A DNA stretch of 64,000 bases from Clostridium beijerinckii (lineage in GTDB: Bacteria > Bacillota > Clostridia > Clostridiales > Clostridiaceae), in NCBI RefSeq assembly GCF_018223745.1, contig NZ_CP073653.1, positions 12,501 through 76,500 of the forward strand. The letters run 5' to 3'. The position numbers were made by a program, and so were the translations under genes. Below, piece by piece: positions 29,312 to 40,300 of the stretch. Under the pieces are notes generated by a model. The model saw only the letters and a program-made list of their open reading frames with translations, made no database searches and had not been told where the DNA came from. The first letter of the stretch is position 1. Each line of letters starts with the position of its first letter.

Positions 29312-32300
29312 ATGCCATTAAATAAAGATATAAAAAAAGTTTTAGTTATAGGATCAGGTCCGATAGTCATAGGTCAAGCAGCAGAGTTCGATTACTCTGG
29401 AACTCAAGCTTGTGAAGCATTAAAATCAGAAGGTATAGAAGTTGTACTTGTAAATTCAAACCCTGCAACAATAATGACTGATAAAGAAGTTGCAGATAAA
29501 GTTTATTTAGAGCCATTAACATTAGAATTTGTTGAAAAAGTAATAGCTAAGGAAAGACCAGACAGCTTACTTGCAGGAATGGGTGGTCAAACAGGACTTA
29601 ACCTTGCAGTAGAATTACATGATTCTGGTATATTAGAAAAATACAATGTAAAAGTAATCGGAACCTCTATTGCATCAATTAAAGAAGGTGAAGATAGAGA
29701 GTTATTTAGAGATATGATGAATAGGATTGGAGAACCAGTTATAAAGAGTGAAATTGTAACTGACTTAACTGCAGGTTTGGAGTTCGCTAATAAGATTGGT
29801 TATCCAGTTATAGTTAGACCAGCTTATACATTAGGAGGATCTGGCGGTGGTATCGCTGATGACGAGGAACAACTTAGAACAATATTAGAATCGGGACTTC
29901 AACTAAGCACAATTGGTCAAGTTCTACTTGAAAAGAGCGTTAAGGGGTGGAAAGAAGTAGAGTACGAAGTAATGAGAGACTCTTATGGAAACTGTATTAC
30001 TGTATGTAATATGGAAAATATAGATCCTGTTGGTATACACACTGGAGATAGTATAGTTGTAGCTCCATCACAAACTCTTTCAGATAAAGAATATCAAATG
30101 CTTAGAACAGCATCAATAAATATAATAAATGCAGTTGGAATTGAAGGTGGATGTAATGTACAGTTCTCGCTAAATCCAAATAGTTTTGAATATGCAGTTA
30201 TAGAAATAAATCCGAGAGTTTCAAGAAGTTCAGCACTAGCATCAAAAGCAACAGGATATCCTATTGCAAAACTTGCTGCTAAAATAGCTCTTGGATATGG
30301 ATTAGACGAAATAAAAAATGCTGTTACACAAAAAACATATGCGTGTTTTGAACCAACACTTGATTATGTTGTAGTAAAAATACCAAAATGGCCTTTCGAT
30401 AAATTCTTTGGTGCTGACAGAGAACTTGGAACAAAAATGATGGCAACTGGAGAAATTATGGCTATTGGAGCCAATTTTGAGCAGGCGTTTTTAAAAGGAA
30501 TTAGAAGCTTAGAAATAGGAAAATATTCATTAGATCATAATAAATTTAAAGAATATAGTATTTCAAAATTAAAGAGCATAGTAATGAAGCCTGATGATGA
30601 AAGAATCTTTGCATTAGCTGAGATGATAAGAAGAGATTACATGATAGATAGAATAAATAAAATTACTGGAATCGATATGTTTTTCTTAGAAAAAATAAAG
30701 TGGATAGTTGAAGAAGAACAAAGATTAAAATTAAGTAAAATAGAAGATTTAGATAAGGAATGGTTACATCATTTAAAGAAAAAAGGATTTTCTGATAAAG
30801 CTATAGCTGATATGCTAAAGGTTAGTCCAGACGATGTATATAGATTAAGAGACATATGGAGTATAAAGCCTTCATATAAAATGGTTGATACTTGTGGAGG
30901 AGAATTTGAAGCATTATCTCCATACTATTACTCAACTTATGAGCAATATGATGAAGTAGAAGTATCAAATAATAAAAAAGTTATAGTTATAGGTTCAGGT
31001 CCAATAAGAATAGGGCAAGGTATTGAATTTGACTACGCGTCAGTACATTGCGTAAAAGCACTAAAGAAACTTGGAATTGAAACTATTATAGTTAATAACA
31101 ACCCAGAAACAGTAAGTACTGATTTTGATGTATCAGATAAGTTATATTTTGAGCCATTAACGGAAGAAGATGTTTTAAATATAATAGAAAAAGAAAAACC
31201 AGATGGTGTAATACTTCAATTTGGTGGTCAAACAGCTATTAAGCTTGCAAACTTCTTAAAGGAACAAAATATTGTAACGCTTGGAACTACAGCAGATCAA
31301 ATAGATATGGCTGAAGATAGAGAAAAGTTTGATGAATTACTAGAAAGATTAGGAATATCAAGACCAAAAGGTAAAGGAATATGGTCTTTAGAAGAAGGAT
31401 TAGAAGAAGCTAAGAGATTAAAGTTCCCAGTACTTGTTAGACCTTCATATGTAATTGGTGGTCAAGGAATGGAAATAACTCATGACGAAGAAGAGTTAAC
31501 ATACTACTTAGAAAATGCTTTCGCTAAAGACAGTAAAAATCCAATACTTATAGATAAATATCTAATGGGTAGAGAAATAGAAGTAGATGCCATATCAGAT
31601 GGAGAGAATATTTTAATACCGGGTATCATGGAACACTTAGAAAGAGCTGGAGTTCATTCAGGGGATAGTGTAACTATGTATCCAAGCCAAAATATATCTG
31701 ACAAAATTAAAGCAGATGTATTAGAGTATACTAAAAAATTAGCATTAGCAATTGGGATAAAGGGTATGATAAATATTCAATTCATAGAATTTGAAGGAGA
31801 ATTATATGTAATTGAAGTTAATCCAAGAGCATCAAGAACAGTACCATATATAAGCAAGGTAAGTGGAGTTCCAATAGTAGATTTAGCTACACAAGTAATG
31901 CTTGGCGCTAAATTAAAGGAATTGGGATATGGAATAGATGTATATAAGGAACCTGAACTAGTTTCAGTTAAAGTTCCAGTATTCTCAACTCAAAAGTTAC
32001 CTAATGTTGAAGTAAGCTTAGGACCTGAAATGAGATCAACAGGAGAAGTTTTAGGAGTTGGTAGAAACATAAAGGAAGCACTTTACAAAGGATTTGTTGG
32101 AGCGTATATGTATCCTTCAAAGGAAAAAGGAAAAATACTTGCTACAATAAATAAGCATGATAAGGCAGAATTCCTACCAATAGCAAAAGATCTAGCATCA
32201 GTAGGATACAAATTTATTGCAACATCAGGAACTTGCGCTTTATTGAAGGAAGCAGGTATAGAAGTAGAAGAAATAAGAAAGATAGATGAAGAAGAACCAA

Positions 32301-32521
32301 ATATTTTAGATATAGTTAAAAACAGAGAAGTAGACCTAGTTGTAAATACTCCAACAAAAGGAAATGATTCGAAAAGAGATGGTTTCTTAATAAGAAGAGC
32401 AGCAGTTGAGAGAAACTTAGGAGTAATTACAGCATTAGATACATTAAGAGCAATTGCAGATGTGGAACTTGAGAAGTTTGATGAGAATAAGGATTTGGAA
32501 GTATTCAATATAGCAAAATAA
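29312..32521 (+). CDS. carB: Carbamoyl-phosphate synthase large subunit
   Basis: A 1069-residue enzyme, full family length, that makes carbamoyl phosphate from bicarbonate, ammonia and two ATP. The two homologous ATP-grasp halves are easy to see. Each begins with VIGSGPI.IGQ (about residues 12-23 and 555-566), each has a G-G-Q-T loop, and each has the [17 protein letters not shown] or [16 protein letters not shown] segment. The C-terminal allosteric MGS-like domain (about 930-1069) contains [13 protein letters not shown] and [20 protein letters not shown] precedes the ATG by about 10 bases. Confidence 0.97.
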   Translation: MPLNKDIKKVLVIGSGPIVIGQAAEFDYSGTQACEALKSEGIEVVLVNSNPATIMTDKEVADKVYLEPLTLEFVEKVIAKERPDSLLAGMGGQTGLNLAVELHDSGILEKYNVKVIGTSIASIKEGEDRELFRDMMNRIGEPVIKSEIVTDLTAGLEFANKIGYPVIVRPAYTLGGSGGGIADDEEQLRTILESGLQLSTIGQVLLEKSVKGWKEVEYEVMRDSYGNCITVCNMENIDPVGIHTGDSIVVAPSQTLSDKEYQMLRTASINIINAVGIEGGCNVQFSLNPNSFEYAVIEINPRVSRSSALASKATGYPIAKLAAKIALGYGLDEIKNAVTQKTYACFEPTLDYVVVKIPKWPFDKFFGADRELGTKMMATGEIMAIGANFEQAFLKGIRSLEIGKYSLDHNKFKEYSISKLKSIVMKPDDERIFALAEMIRRDYMIDRINKITGIDMFFLEKIKWIVEEEQRLKLSKIEDLDKEWLHHLKKKGFSDKAIADMLKVSPDDVYRLRDIWSIKPSYKMVDTCGGEFEALSPYYYSTYEQYDEVEVSNNKKVIVIGSGPIRIGQGIEFDYASVHCVKALKKLGIETIIVNNNPETVSTDFDVSDKLYFEPLTEEDVLNIIEKEKPDGVILQFGGQTAIKLANFLKEQNIVTLGTTADQIDMAEDREKFDELLERLGISRPKGKGIWSLEEGLEEAKRLKFPVLVRPSYVIGGQGMEITHDEEELTYYLENAFAKDSKNPILIDKYLMGREIEVDAISDGENILIPGIMEHLERAGVHSGDSVTMYPSQNISDKIKADVLEYTKKLALAIGIKGMINIQFIEFEGELYVIEVNPRASRTVPYISKVSGVPIVDLATQVMLGAKLKELGYGIDVYKEPELVSVKVPVFSTQKLPNVEVSLGPEMRSTGEVLGVGRNIKEALYKGFVGAYMYPSKEKGKILATINKHDKAEFLPIAKDLASVGYKFIATSGTCALLKEAGIEVEEIRKIDEEEPNILDIVKNREVDLVVNTPTKGNDSKRDGFLIRRAAVERNLGVITALDTLRAIADVELEKFDENKDLEVFNIAK

Positions 32522-32583
32522 AAATTAATGAGTTAAAGCGGTATTAAAAAGACTAATCAAGTTACTGCACTTATTTAAAAATT

Positions 32584-32620
32584 AAAACTAGGATATGACA
32601 GATGATATCCTAGTTTTTTT
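32584..32620 (+). terminator. Terminator of carAB
   Basis: A 13-bp stem AAAACTAGGATAT / ATATCCTAGTTTT (32584-32596 with 32605-32617), then more T. Confidence 0.9.
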
Positions 32621-32647
32621 CATGAAATATATTATTAAAAGGAAATA

Positions 32648-32697
32648 TTGACAAGTGAACATATGTTCTGTATAATACAATTAATGAACATATGTTT
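32648..32697 (+). promoter_or_regulatory. SOS-type promoter with two LexA boxes
   Basis: TTGACA (32648-32653), a 17-bp spacer and TATAAT (32671-32676) form a perfect core promoter. The perfect palindrome GAACATATGTTC (32657-32668) lies inside the spacer. A second site, GAACATATGTTT (32686-32697), covers the expected start of transcription. Both fit the Gram-positive LexA consensus GAAC-N4-GTTC/T. Promoter occlusion by LexA is inferred from position. Confidence 0.85.
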
Positions 32698-32715
32698 GCT
32701 AAGGAGATGTGTATT

Positions 32716-32949
32716 ATGAACGAATCGGGAAATTTTTTTGTTAAGTTAAACTGTAAAAGCATTGATAATATTAGAAGCTTAATTATAGATAAACAGGGTA
32801 ATTACATAAAACAACAAGAAAAATACATAATGTGTGCTGGAAAGTATGATAAAAATGGTTGGACGTTAGTTTTTAGAGCTAAAAGTTTTAAAGAAGCTGA
32901 AGCATTAGCAAATTTGAATCCATTTCTAAATAGAAGAAGCATAAATTAA
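32716..32949 (+). CDS. Small SOS-controlled protein of unknown function
   Basis: A 77-residue protein that I do not recognise. It is soluble by appearance: no transmembrane segment and no signal peptide. It has one strand-rich middle (residues about 22-55, with Cys44 in YIMCAGKYD and a Trp in GWTLVF) and a C-terminal helix with KSFKEAEALANLN. It lacks the LysM domain or membrane anchor of the SOS division inhibitor YneA. AAGGAGATG lies 8-9 bases before the ATG at 32716; the longer frame starts in the operator. It is the only gene between the carAB terminator and the terminator at 33032, so two LexA boxes serve it alone. Confidence 0.72.
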   Translation: MNESGNFFVKLNCKSIDNIRSLIIDKQGNYIKQQEKYIMCAGKYDKNGWTLVFRAKSFKEAEALANLNPFLNRRSIN

Positions 32950-33031
32950 AGTACATAAAATCTAGATGAATTTTCATACTATATATCTAAACTTTCATTC
33001 ATTAACTAGTGAAAAATTAAAGAATATATAA

Positions 33032-33074
33032 AAAATAAGCTACAAAAATTTTATAATTTAGTAGCTTATTTTAT
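33032..33074 (+). terminator. Bidirectional terminator
   Basis: AAATAAGCTAC and GTAGCTTATTT (33033-33043 with 33061-33071) form an 11-bp stem with A-run before and T-run after. It ends both the SOS gene and the convergent HD-GYP gene. Confidence 0.8.
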
Positions 33075-34180
33075 ATTTCATATTTTATATCAGAAATGAC
33101 AATTGAAAGATTTTCTATTAAATTGACTTTAGAACCAATTTTATTAGGATAATCGCTTTTAAGTATTTTTATAGTTGGTCTTAATGGAAAGTTAGGCATA
33201 GTCTCTTCAACTACTCCTACATCACCATTGCTAAGGCTTACAATTGTTCCCTGAGGGAATGGGATAACAATTTTACAGAATACGTTAAGCATATCATGAT
33301 CAAAGAGTGTTCCGGCATTTGACATTAAGTATTCGAGTGCATCACTAGGACACATAGCTCTTTTATAAGGCCTGTCAGAAGTTAATGCATCATAAACATC
33401 TGCAATACTTACAATTCTAGCGAGATAGCTGATTTTATTACCAGATATACTATTAGGGTAACCTAGTCCATCAAATCTCTCATGATGTTGCAGAACTATA
33501 AGTTTGATATGAGAGCTTAAGCTAAAAAAGTTATTCAAAAATTTATATCCATATAGAGAATGATTTTTTATTACTTCAAATTCTTCAGGTGTTAATTTAC
33601 CTGGCTTTTGAAGAATTTCACTTGGAATAAATGATTTTCCTATATCATGAATTAGCGCACCAATGCAGAGATAAGTTAGATTGCGCTTAGATAAATTTAA
33701 GCTGATTCCAAGTATAAGTGATATTACAGCAACATTTACACAATGAGCATAAGTATAATTATCCATGCTCTTTATATCAACTAAAGAAATCAGTATATTT
33801 TTATTTGATAAAACATTATCTAATAACTCTTCTGCTATATTAGTAATTGAATTGAAATATTGTTGTTCCTGCTTTGTATACTCACTAATACTCCTCTTTT
33901 CAAATTTATGAACAGAAGCTATTCTTTCTATATCAGAGAATGTTTCTTTAATTACAGATATAGATTTTTGCCTTAATTCTGGCTTTATAACATCTTCAAT
34001 TTCAGCAGAACTATAGTCATCAATTATATATAAAGAGAATATTTTATATTCCTTAATTTTTTGCAACATAATATCGTTTAACAGAATACCAGCTCTAAGT
34101 AGACATCTACCATCAGGGGTATATATGTCTTTGCCTAGCAATGAATTTTCTCTTACACATTCAATTGGAATTAATCGCAT
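33071..34180 (-). CDS. HD-GYP domain protein, probable cyclic di-GMP phosphodiesterase
   Basis: A 369-residue cytoplasmic protein. An N-terminal region of about 120 residues of unknown fold begins RLIPIECVRENSLLGKDIY. The HD-GYP domain follows (about residues 135-300), with HCVNVAVIS, HDIGK, NHSLYGYKF, the HHERFDGLGYP signature and DVYDALTSDRPYK. A C-terminal tail of about 60 residues is beta-rich. All metal ligands and the GYP motif are intact, so degradation of c-di-GMP is likely. GGTGAGGT lies 6-8 bases upstream of the ATG. It stands alone. Confidence 0.88.
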   Translation of the reverse strand: MRLIPIECVRENSLLGKDIYTPDGRCLLRAGILLNDIMLQKIKEYKIFSLYIIDDYSSAEIEDVIKPELRQKSISVIKETFSDIERIASVHKFEKRSISEYTKQEQQYFNSITNIAEELLDNVLSNKNILISLVDIKSMDNYTYAHCVNVAVISLILGISLNLSKRNLTYLCIGALIHDIGKSFIPSEILQKPGKLTPEEFEVIKNHSLYGYKFLNNFFSLSSHIKLIVLQHHERFDGLGYPNSISGNKISYLARIVSIADVYDALTSDRPYKRAMCPSDALEYLMSNAGTLFDHDMLNVFCKIVIPFPQGTIVSLSNGDVGVVEETMPNFPLRPTIKILKSDYPNKIGSKVNLIENLSIVISDIKYEI

Positions 34181-34663
34181 GATTATACCTCACCAAATTA
34201 ATAATAATCATTATATCATAAATAACATGTAAATTTATACAATGATAATGCAAAAATCTTAAAATAATATCTAAAATTCGCATATATTATGAAAATATTT
34301 TTATATAAAAAGACGTTTATTCTGAATGATATAGAGTTTTTTGATAAAATTATATTTAATAATGTAATTAAAAAGGTTATGTAAATAAGTTAATATTTGA
34401 TAATTCATTTAATTATCAAATTGAGTAGATGGAAAGCAGAAATTATAGACATTGGATAAATAAAGTAATAAAATATTTGTAGATAAAATATATTAAAGAA
34501 TAATAAATCAGATTTATGTTTACTTTTTTATTATTGTAATTTTAAATATTAGTTAATACTTAAGATTCAACCAAAATTATTTTTAGATTTGAAATGTGGT
34601 TTCATATATCTGATTAGTTATTTGTGCATACATAAATATTTGAAAAAATGGAGTGAGGACGTT
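34181..34663. other. Intergenic region between HD-GYP gene and murI
   Basis: A 480-base spacer holding the divergent promoters. The only structure I see is a perfect 10-bp inverted repeat, TTTGATAATT / AATTATCAAA with loop CATTT (34396-34420), without a T-run. No gene, RNA or confident promoter pair was found. Confidence 0.4.
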
Positions 34664-35443
34664 TTGAATATAAAAACTGACCCCATAGGATTTTTTGATT
34701 CAGGGGTAGGAGGTTTAAGCGTGATGAGAGAAGCAATATCTATCATGCCTAATGAAAACTTTATATATTTCGGAGATTCAAAGAATGCACCCTATGGAAC
34801 TAAGAAAGTAAGTGAGGTAAGAGATCTTACAATTGATGCTGTTGAGTTTTTACTAAGTAAAAATGTTAAAGCGGTTGTAATAGCCTGCAATACTGCAACT
34901 AGTGCAGCAATAGAAGAGATTAGAAGTAAATATAAACAGATATCCATAATAGGAATAGAGCCAGCATTAAAGCCAGCTGTTAAGTTAAATAGAAAAGGTC
35001 AAATAATAATAATGGCAACGCCTATGACATTGAGGGAAAAGAAATTTAAATTATTAATGGATAAATATAAAAATGAGGCTAATATAATATCATTACCATG
35101 TGCAGGGTTAGTAGAATTTATAGAACAGGGAATAGTAGAGGGCGAAGATCTAGAGTATTACTTAAAGGAAAAGTTCAAAGGTTACTTAGATAATGATATA
35201 AGCTCCATAGTTCTTGGATGTACTCATTATCCATTTATAAAAAAGGCTTTATCAAACGTTATTGGAAAGGAAATACCTCTTATTGATGGTGGATTTGGTA
35301 CTGCTCAAGAATTGAAGAGGAAGTTAATTGAAAGTGGTTTACTAAATGATTCTAAAGAAAAGGGGAATATAGAAATTTGTAATTCAATAAATGATGATAA
35401 AGTGATAGATTTTTGTTATAGTTTAATTAATTTTAAAATATAA
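34664..35443 (+). CDS. murI: Glutamate racemase
   Basis: A 259-residue cofactor-independent racemase that supplies D-glutamate for peptidoglycan. The two catalytic cysteines are in [11 protein letters not shown] (about residue 74) and VLGCTHYPF (about residue 186); the N-terminus has [12 protein letters not shown]. The start is taken as TTG at 34664, 4-5 bases after GAGGA, giving the standard family length. The frame extends 25 codons upstream from another TTG without a ribosome site. The gene precedes the cyclophilin by about 100 bases. Confidence 0.93.
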   Translation: MNIKTDPIGFFDSGVGGLSVMREAISIMPNENFIYFGDSKNAPYGTKKVSEVRDLTIDAVEFLLSKNVKAVVIACNTATSAAIEEIRSKYKQISIIGIEPALKPAVKLNRKGQIIIMATPMTLREKKFKLLMDKYKNEANIISLPCAGLVEFIEQGIVEGEDLEYYLKEKFKGYLDNDISSIVLGCTHYPFIKKALSNVIGKEIPLIDGGFGTAQELKRKLIESGLLNDSKEKGNIEICNSINDDKVIDFCYSLINFKI

Positions 35444-35548
35444 ATATGATTCAGATTTATTGAGATATATAATATAAGGATGAATTTAAATTTATGTTTT
35501 AGATAATAATACTAATTAAGATTGATATCGAGAGGAGAATATTTAAAG

Positions 35549-36073
35549 ATGAAGAATCCAATTATTACAATGACTATGGAAAATGGTGGAGTTATAAAAG
35601 CAGAATTATATCCTGAGGCAGCACCAAATACAGTGAGGAATTTTGTAGACTTAATCAATAGAGGATTTTATGATGGTCTAATATTTCATAGAGTTATTCC
35701 AAATTTCATGATTCAAGGGGGATGCCCAGAAGGAACAGGCATTGGTGGCCCAGGATATTCAATAAAGGGAGAGTTTACAGGCAATGGTTTTAAGAATACT
35801 TTAAAACATACAAGAGGAGTATTATCAATGGCTAGAGCTATGCATCCAGATTCAGCAGGAAGCCAATTTTTCATTATGGTAGCTGATGCTCCACATTTAG
35901 ATGGCCAGTATGCATCATTTGGTAAGGTTATTGAAGGAATGGAAGTAGCCGATAAGATTGTTGCACAAAAAACTGATATGTCAGATAGGCCTTATGAAGA
36001 TCAAGTAATAAAAAGTGTTACAGTAGATATGCAAGGGGAAGAAATAAAAGAGCCTGAAATAATTGAAGAGTAA
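35549..36073 (+). CDS. Cyclophilin-type peptidyl-prolyl cis-trans isomerase
   Basis: A 174-residue cytoplasmic PPIase (no signal peptide) that speeds folding at proline bonds. Active-site segments: FHRVIPNFMIQGG (about residues 46-58, catalytic Arg), SMARAMHPDSAGSQFFIM (Gln and Phe) and LDGQYASFGKV. The ATG at 35549 follows GAGGAGA by about 11 bases; an upstream in-frame TTG lacks a ribosome site. It ends in an acidic tail. Two small genes follow closely in the same direction. Confidence 0.93.
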   Translation: MKNPIITMTMENGGVIKAELYPEAAPNTVRNFVDLINRGFYDGLIFHRVIPNFMIQGGCPEGTGIGGPGYSIKGEFTGNGFKNTLKHTRGVLSMARAMHPDSAGSQFFIMVADAPHLDGQYASFGKVIEGMEVADKIVAQKTDMSDRPYEDQVIKSVTVDMQGEEIKEPEIIEE

Positions 36074-36125
36074 AAAATACCATTCTACAAGACTATAGTA
36101 AGTAAAAAGAAGAGAGGTGTCATGG

Positions 36126-36497
36126 ATGGCTACAAATAATAAATGTATATTAGCGTATGGATTAAAAGAGGATGAAATTAAGAAAATTGAGAGTCAGAAT
36201 ATTAAAGTTATAGAAATTAATAAGAATATGACTTTAATGACATTAGAAGATATAATTAATGGAAACAAAAATGAAGATTCTTACGATGAAATGCAGTTGA
36301 GTGAAAAGGCACTAATTTTCAATGGATTTAAGGATGAACAATTGAAAGTTACTATTAGATATATTAGAAGCTTTATTCAAGGTGGAGTACTTGCTGTATC
36401 TACAGCACAGAATTACAAGTGGACTTTTAAATATCTATTAGAGCACTTAATTGAAGAAAGAGAATGGTATAAAGAACAACAAAAGGGGAGAAAGTAA
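36126..36497 (+). CDS. DUF3783 family protein
   Basis: A 123-residue protein. It begins with a KCILAYGLKEDEIKKIE segment and contains the ALIFNGFKDEQLKVTIRYIR block seen in DUF3783 proteins, followed by a C-terminal helix (LLEHLIEEREWYKEQQ). No catalytic motif is evident. The ATG at 36126 is preferred, with AGAGAGG upstream; an in-frame GTG three codons earlier overlaps that site. The next gene starts 2 bases after its stop, so the two are almost certainly co-translated. Confidence 0.75.
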   Translation: MATNNKCILAYGLKEDEIKKIESQNIKVIEINKNMTLMTLEDIINGNKNEDSYDEMQLSEKALIFNGFKDEQLKVTIRYIRSFIQGGVLAVSTAQNYKWTFKYLLEHLIEEREWYKEQQKGRK

Positions 36498-36498
36498 A

Positions 36499-37167
36499 GT
36501 GAGTCGTGTAGGAGAAAATATAAAACAAGCTAGAGAAAAGAGCGGACTTACGGTTAAAGCTTTAGCTAAAAAACTAGGTGTAGCAGAAAAATATTTAAAT
36601 GAAGTTGAAATGGGAAGAAAAGTTGCACCTGAATCACTAATAGATAAAGCGGGCAAGGTATTAAAAGCTGATTTAAATGACATAAGCATGGTTGTTACCG
36701 ATGAAGTATTGATGGAAGAAAGAAAAACTTTAAAGGAAGTTCCTAAAAGAAATGTAGAAAGTTCAGAAGTTTGGACTGATGCTTTCTCATCAGTACTTAG
36801 AAGTGTTCCAATATATGATTATTCACTATCTAATAAAAAGGGTTCTAAAGAGATGCCTATTCATTCAAATAAAATCGAGAATTATCCTCAAGATAAAGTA
36901 TTTTATTTAGAAATTGAAGATGATGAAATGAATGGATTTAGAATGCTAAAGGGTGATGTTGCATTTGCACATGCTGTGAAGGATATAAGTAATAGCGGAT
37001 TTTTCTTAATAGATTATAAGGGAAAAAGGAAAGTAAGACAAATAAAGGTATTAGGTAATTCTAAATTACTTTTAGTAAGCAATGCTGGAAGTCTTCTTAC
37101 TGAAACCATGGAATTAAAAGAAGTAGATGTAATTGCTAAATTAGAAAGACTAGAAATTACATTATAA
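36499..37167 (+). CDS. XRE-family regulator with S24/LexA-like C-terminal domain lacking the catalytic Ser
   Basis: A 222-residue two-domain protein. Residues 3-58 are an XRE helix-turn-helix (NIKQAREKSGLTVKALAKKL, then KYLNEVEMGR). Residues about 100-220 resemble the LexA/S24 fold. EDDEMNGFRMLKGD aligns with the LexA block around its catalytic Ser, but the serine position is Glu143. The Lys region reads VRQIKVLGNS. It therefore probably binds DNA but cannot self-cleave. The start is GTG, 9 bases after GGGGAG and 2 bases after the DUF3783 gene. The longer frame lies inside that gene. Confidence 0.8.
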   Translation: MSRVGENIKQAREKSGLTVKALAKKLGVAEKYLNEVEMGRKVAPESLIDKAGKVLKADLNDISMVVTDEVLMEERKTLKEVPKRNVESSEVWTDAFSSVLRSVPIYDYSLSNKKGSKEMPIHSNKIENYPQDKVFYLEIEDDEMNGFRMLKGDVAFAHAVKDISNSGFFLIDYKGKRKVRQIKVLGNSKLLLVSNAGSLLTETMELKEVDVIAKLERLEITL

Positions 37168-37214
37168 ACAACTAATGTAAGAACTCTTATATTGAAGAAT
37201 TAAAGCGTAGGTAG

Positions 37215-37256
37215 AAACAGAGAATAATTGAATTTTTCAGTTATTCTCTGTTTTTG
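37215..37256 (+). terminator. Terminator after the XRE gene
   Basis: AAACAGAGAATAA pairs with TTATTCTCTGTTT (37215-37227 with 37242-37254), with an inner TGAA/TTCA and a T-rich tail. Confidence 0.85.
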
Positions 37257-37319
37257 TTACATTAAAACATTTAATTGCATAGTATATCTATGAATATATT
37301 TAATTAAGGTGTGGTAATT

Positions 37320-40300
37320 ATGCCTGAATTGGAGACACAAATATCTTCAAAGGTAGATGCATCAATAGGATTATTAGCTAATGTTCCAAAAGCTATATTA
37401 GATGAACTAGGTTATAAGTATCAGAGTCAGGGTAACAATGTGGAGCTCACTATTTTATATAGAGATACTCAAGAACAAACAAAATCATTTGTTGAAGGCT
37501 TAGGAGGAACTTTTCAGGATTTAGGATTTAACTTTGCTGTTGTTAATATACCCAGAGATAAATTAGAACAGCTATCAATGAGTAATTCTATTCAATATAT
37601 AGAATTACCAAAGAACTTATATGAGCAAGACCAAGAAAGTAATAGGGCATCCTGTATACTTCAATTGGCTCCAAATTTTGATGTTTCAGGTGAAGGGATA
37701 TTAGTCGGCTTTGTAGATTCTGGGATAGATTATACTCACCCTGCTTTTATGGATTCGACCGGAACATCCACTAGAATAGAATACATTTATGATTTAAGTA
37801 CAGGGGGAAATGTATATAATAAGCAAATGATAAATGAAGCAATAAAATCCAATAATCCATTCTCAGTAGTTCCATCAATAGACAATAGTGGACATGGAAC
37901 TCACGTTGCAGGAATCGCATGTGGTGGGGGAAGAATAAATCCTATGTATAGAGGTGTAGCTCCTAATTCGTCTATAGCAATGGTTAAAGCTGCTAGGGGA
38001 ACTGCAATCTTAAGCTCTCAGATTATGCAGGGAATCAAATTTCTTATAGATAGAGGTAAAGAACTGAATATGCCGCTAGTTATTAGTATTAGTCTTAGCA
38101 CTAATGATGGAGCACACGATGGAAGCAGCTTACTAGAGCAATACATTAGGACTATATCTAACTTGGAAAGAGTATCTATTGTTATTGCGGCAGGAAATGA
38201 AGGTGATGCAGGTCATCATGTTGGCGGACAATTAGTTAAAACACAAAGGCAAATTTTTAATATAGCAAGCGAAGAAAAATCAATAGTAATGAATTTTTAT
38301 AAGACAATATTACCTAATATATCAGTTAATATAATAAATCCAACAAGCCAAGGAACTGGAAATATTAATATACAAGAAGGTTACATTCAAGGAACAATAG
38401 GGAGTGATAGATACGATATATATATATCTGGACCTAAACCTTTTGAATTGAATAGTGAAATCAGAATAATTCTTTCTGCTAGATCTGGCTTTCTTGTTGA
38501 AGGTGTATGGACATTAGAAATAAATGTTACGAATGAATACTTAGGAGCATATTCAATATGGCTTCCGGTTTTAGAAGGATTAAATCCTGCAACTAAATTT
38601 TTAGAACCTAATCAATATAATACGCTTGGCATACCAGCAACAGTAGATAATATAATAGCTGTAGGAAGTTATAATTATAGAACCAATAATTTATCATCAT
38701 TCAGTGGAAGAGGTGCACAAGATCAGAATATAGTAAGACCTGATTTAGTAGCCCCAGGAGAGGATATTGCAGGGCCGGTACCAAATGGTGGATACGATAA
38801 TAAAACAGGTACATCAATGGCTACTCCTCAAGTATCTGGAATATGTGCGTTAATGATGCAATGGGGAATAGTTAAAGGAAATGATCCATATTTGTTTGGT
38901 CAAAGGTTAAAATATTATTTATTAAGAGGAGCCAGAAGAAGACGTACAGATGTAACATATCCAAATCCCTCATGGGGATATGGTGAAGTATGTATATTCA
39001 ACAGTTTAAGAGCGTTACAAAATGATTTAAATGCTATTTTGACTAGAGGAAATATAAATTCAAGAGATATACAGGTAACAAATAGCGTACCTAATAAATA
39101 TAATATTTTGAGAAAAAATATAAAGAGGGAAGTTATGGAGAATACGAATAGTGGAAATACCTCAACAAATATCGGTAGGTTAAAGATTCAATGTTTCAGG
39201 GGGGAGGATTATATTCCAATTGATGGAGCCAGAATAACTGTAAGAACACCACAAGGCGCTGAAAGTGTTAATAGTATTCAGCTAGTTACAGATTCAGTTG
39301 GATTGACACAAATAATTGAATTGACAGCGCCACCTTTAGAATATTCTTTGAATCCTAATAGCAACCAAGTGCCTTATAGTTTATATGATATAACGGTTGA
39401 AAGAGATGGATTTAACCCAATAGTAATAAGAGGATGTCAAGTATTTCCTACACAGGTTGCCTATCAGATTTGTAATTTGACAAGTAACTTAGGAAGGGGA
39501 ATGATGAGACAAGAGGTTATAAATATACAACCAAATACATTGAATGGAAATTTTCCACCTAAAATACCAGAGGATCCAGAAAAGCAGTTACCCCCACCAA
39601 GTTCTGGAGTTGTATTGCCTCAACCAATAGTTCCAGAATATATTATTGTACACCAAGGTGGGCCAAATGATCCATCAGCACCAAATTATAAAGTACCTTT
39701 TAAAGATTATATTAAAAATGTTGCTTCCAGTGAAATATATTCAACTTGGAATGAATCTGCTATAAGAGCAAATGTATTCTGCATTGTATCATTTACGCTA
39801 AATAGAATTTATACTGAATGGTACAGAGGAAAAGGAAAGAATTTTGATATTACCAGTTCAACAGCTTATGATCACGCATTTAATTATGGAAGAAATATTT
39901 ACGATAGTATAAGTGCTATTGTAGATGAAATATTTTCTACTTATATAAAGAGAGTTGGAGCTAAACAACCACTTTTGACACAATATTGTGATGGAAAGAG
40001 TGTTACCTGCCCTCAGTGGTTAAGCCAATGGGGAAGTCAGCAATTAGCTCAACAAGGAATGGTTCCATATGATATTTTGAAAAATTATTATGGAAATGAT
40101 ATCGAACTAACTACAGCTGAAAAAGTTTCTGGAAGCCCACAGTCATACCCTGGTGAACCGCTTACTATAGGATCTTCAGGTCCAGCAGTAAGAACTATCC
40201 AGAATCAATTGAATAGAATAGCTAGAAATTATCCTTTGATACCTAAGGTTGCTGAGGATGGACAGTTTAATCAAAAGACAGCAGATGCAGTAAAAACATT

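Noticed and set aside
32083..32508. A 141-codon minus-strand frame opposite the end of carB
   Set aside because: It is antisense to the conserved allosteric domain of CarB and reads as low-complexity Ser/Phe-rich sequence typical of shadow frames.
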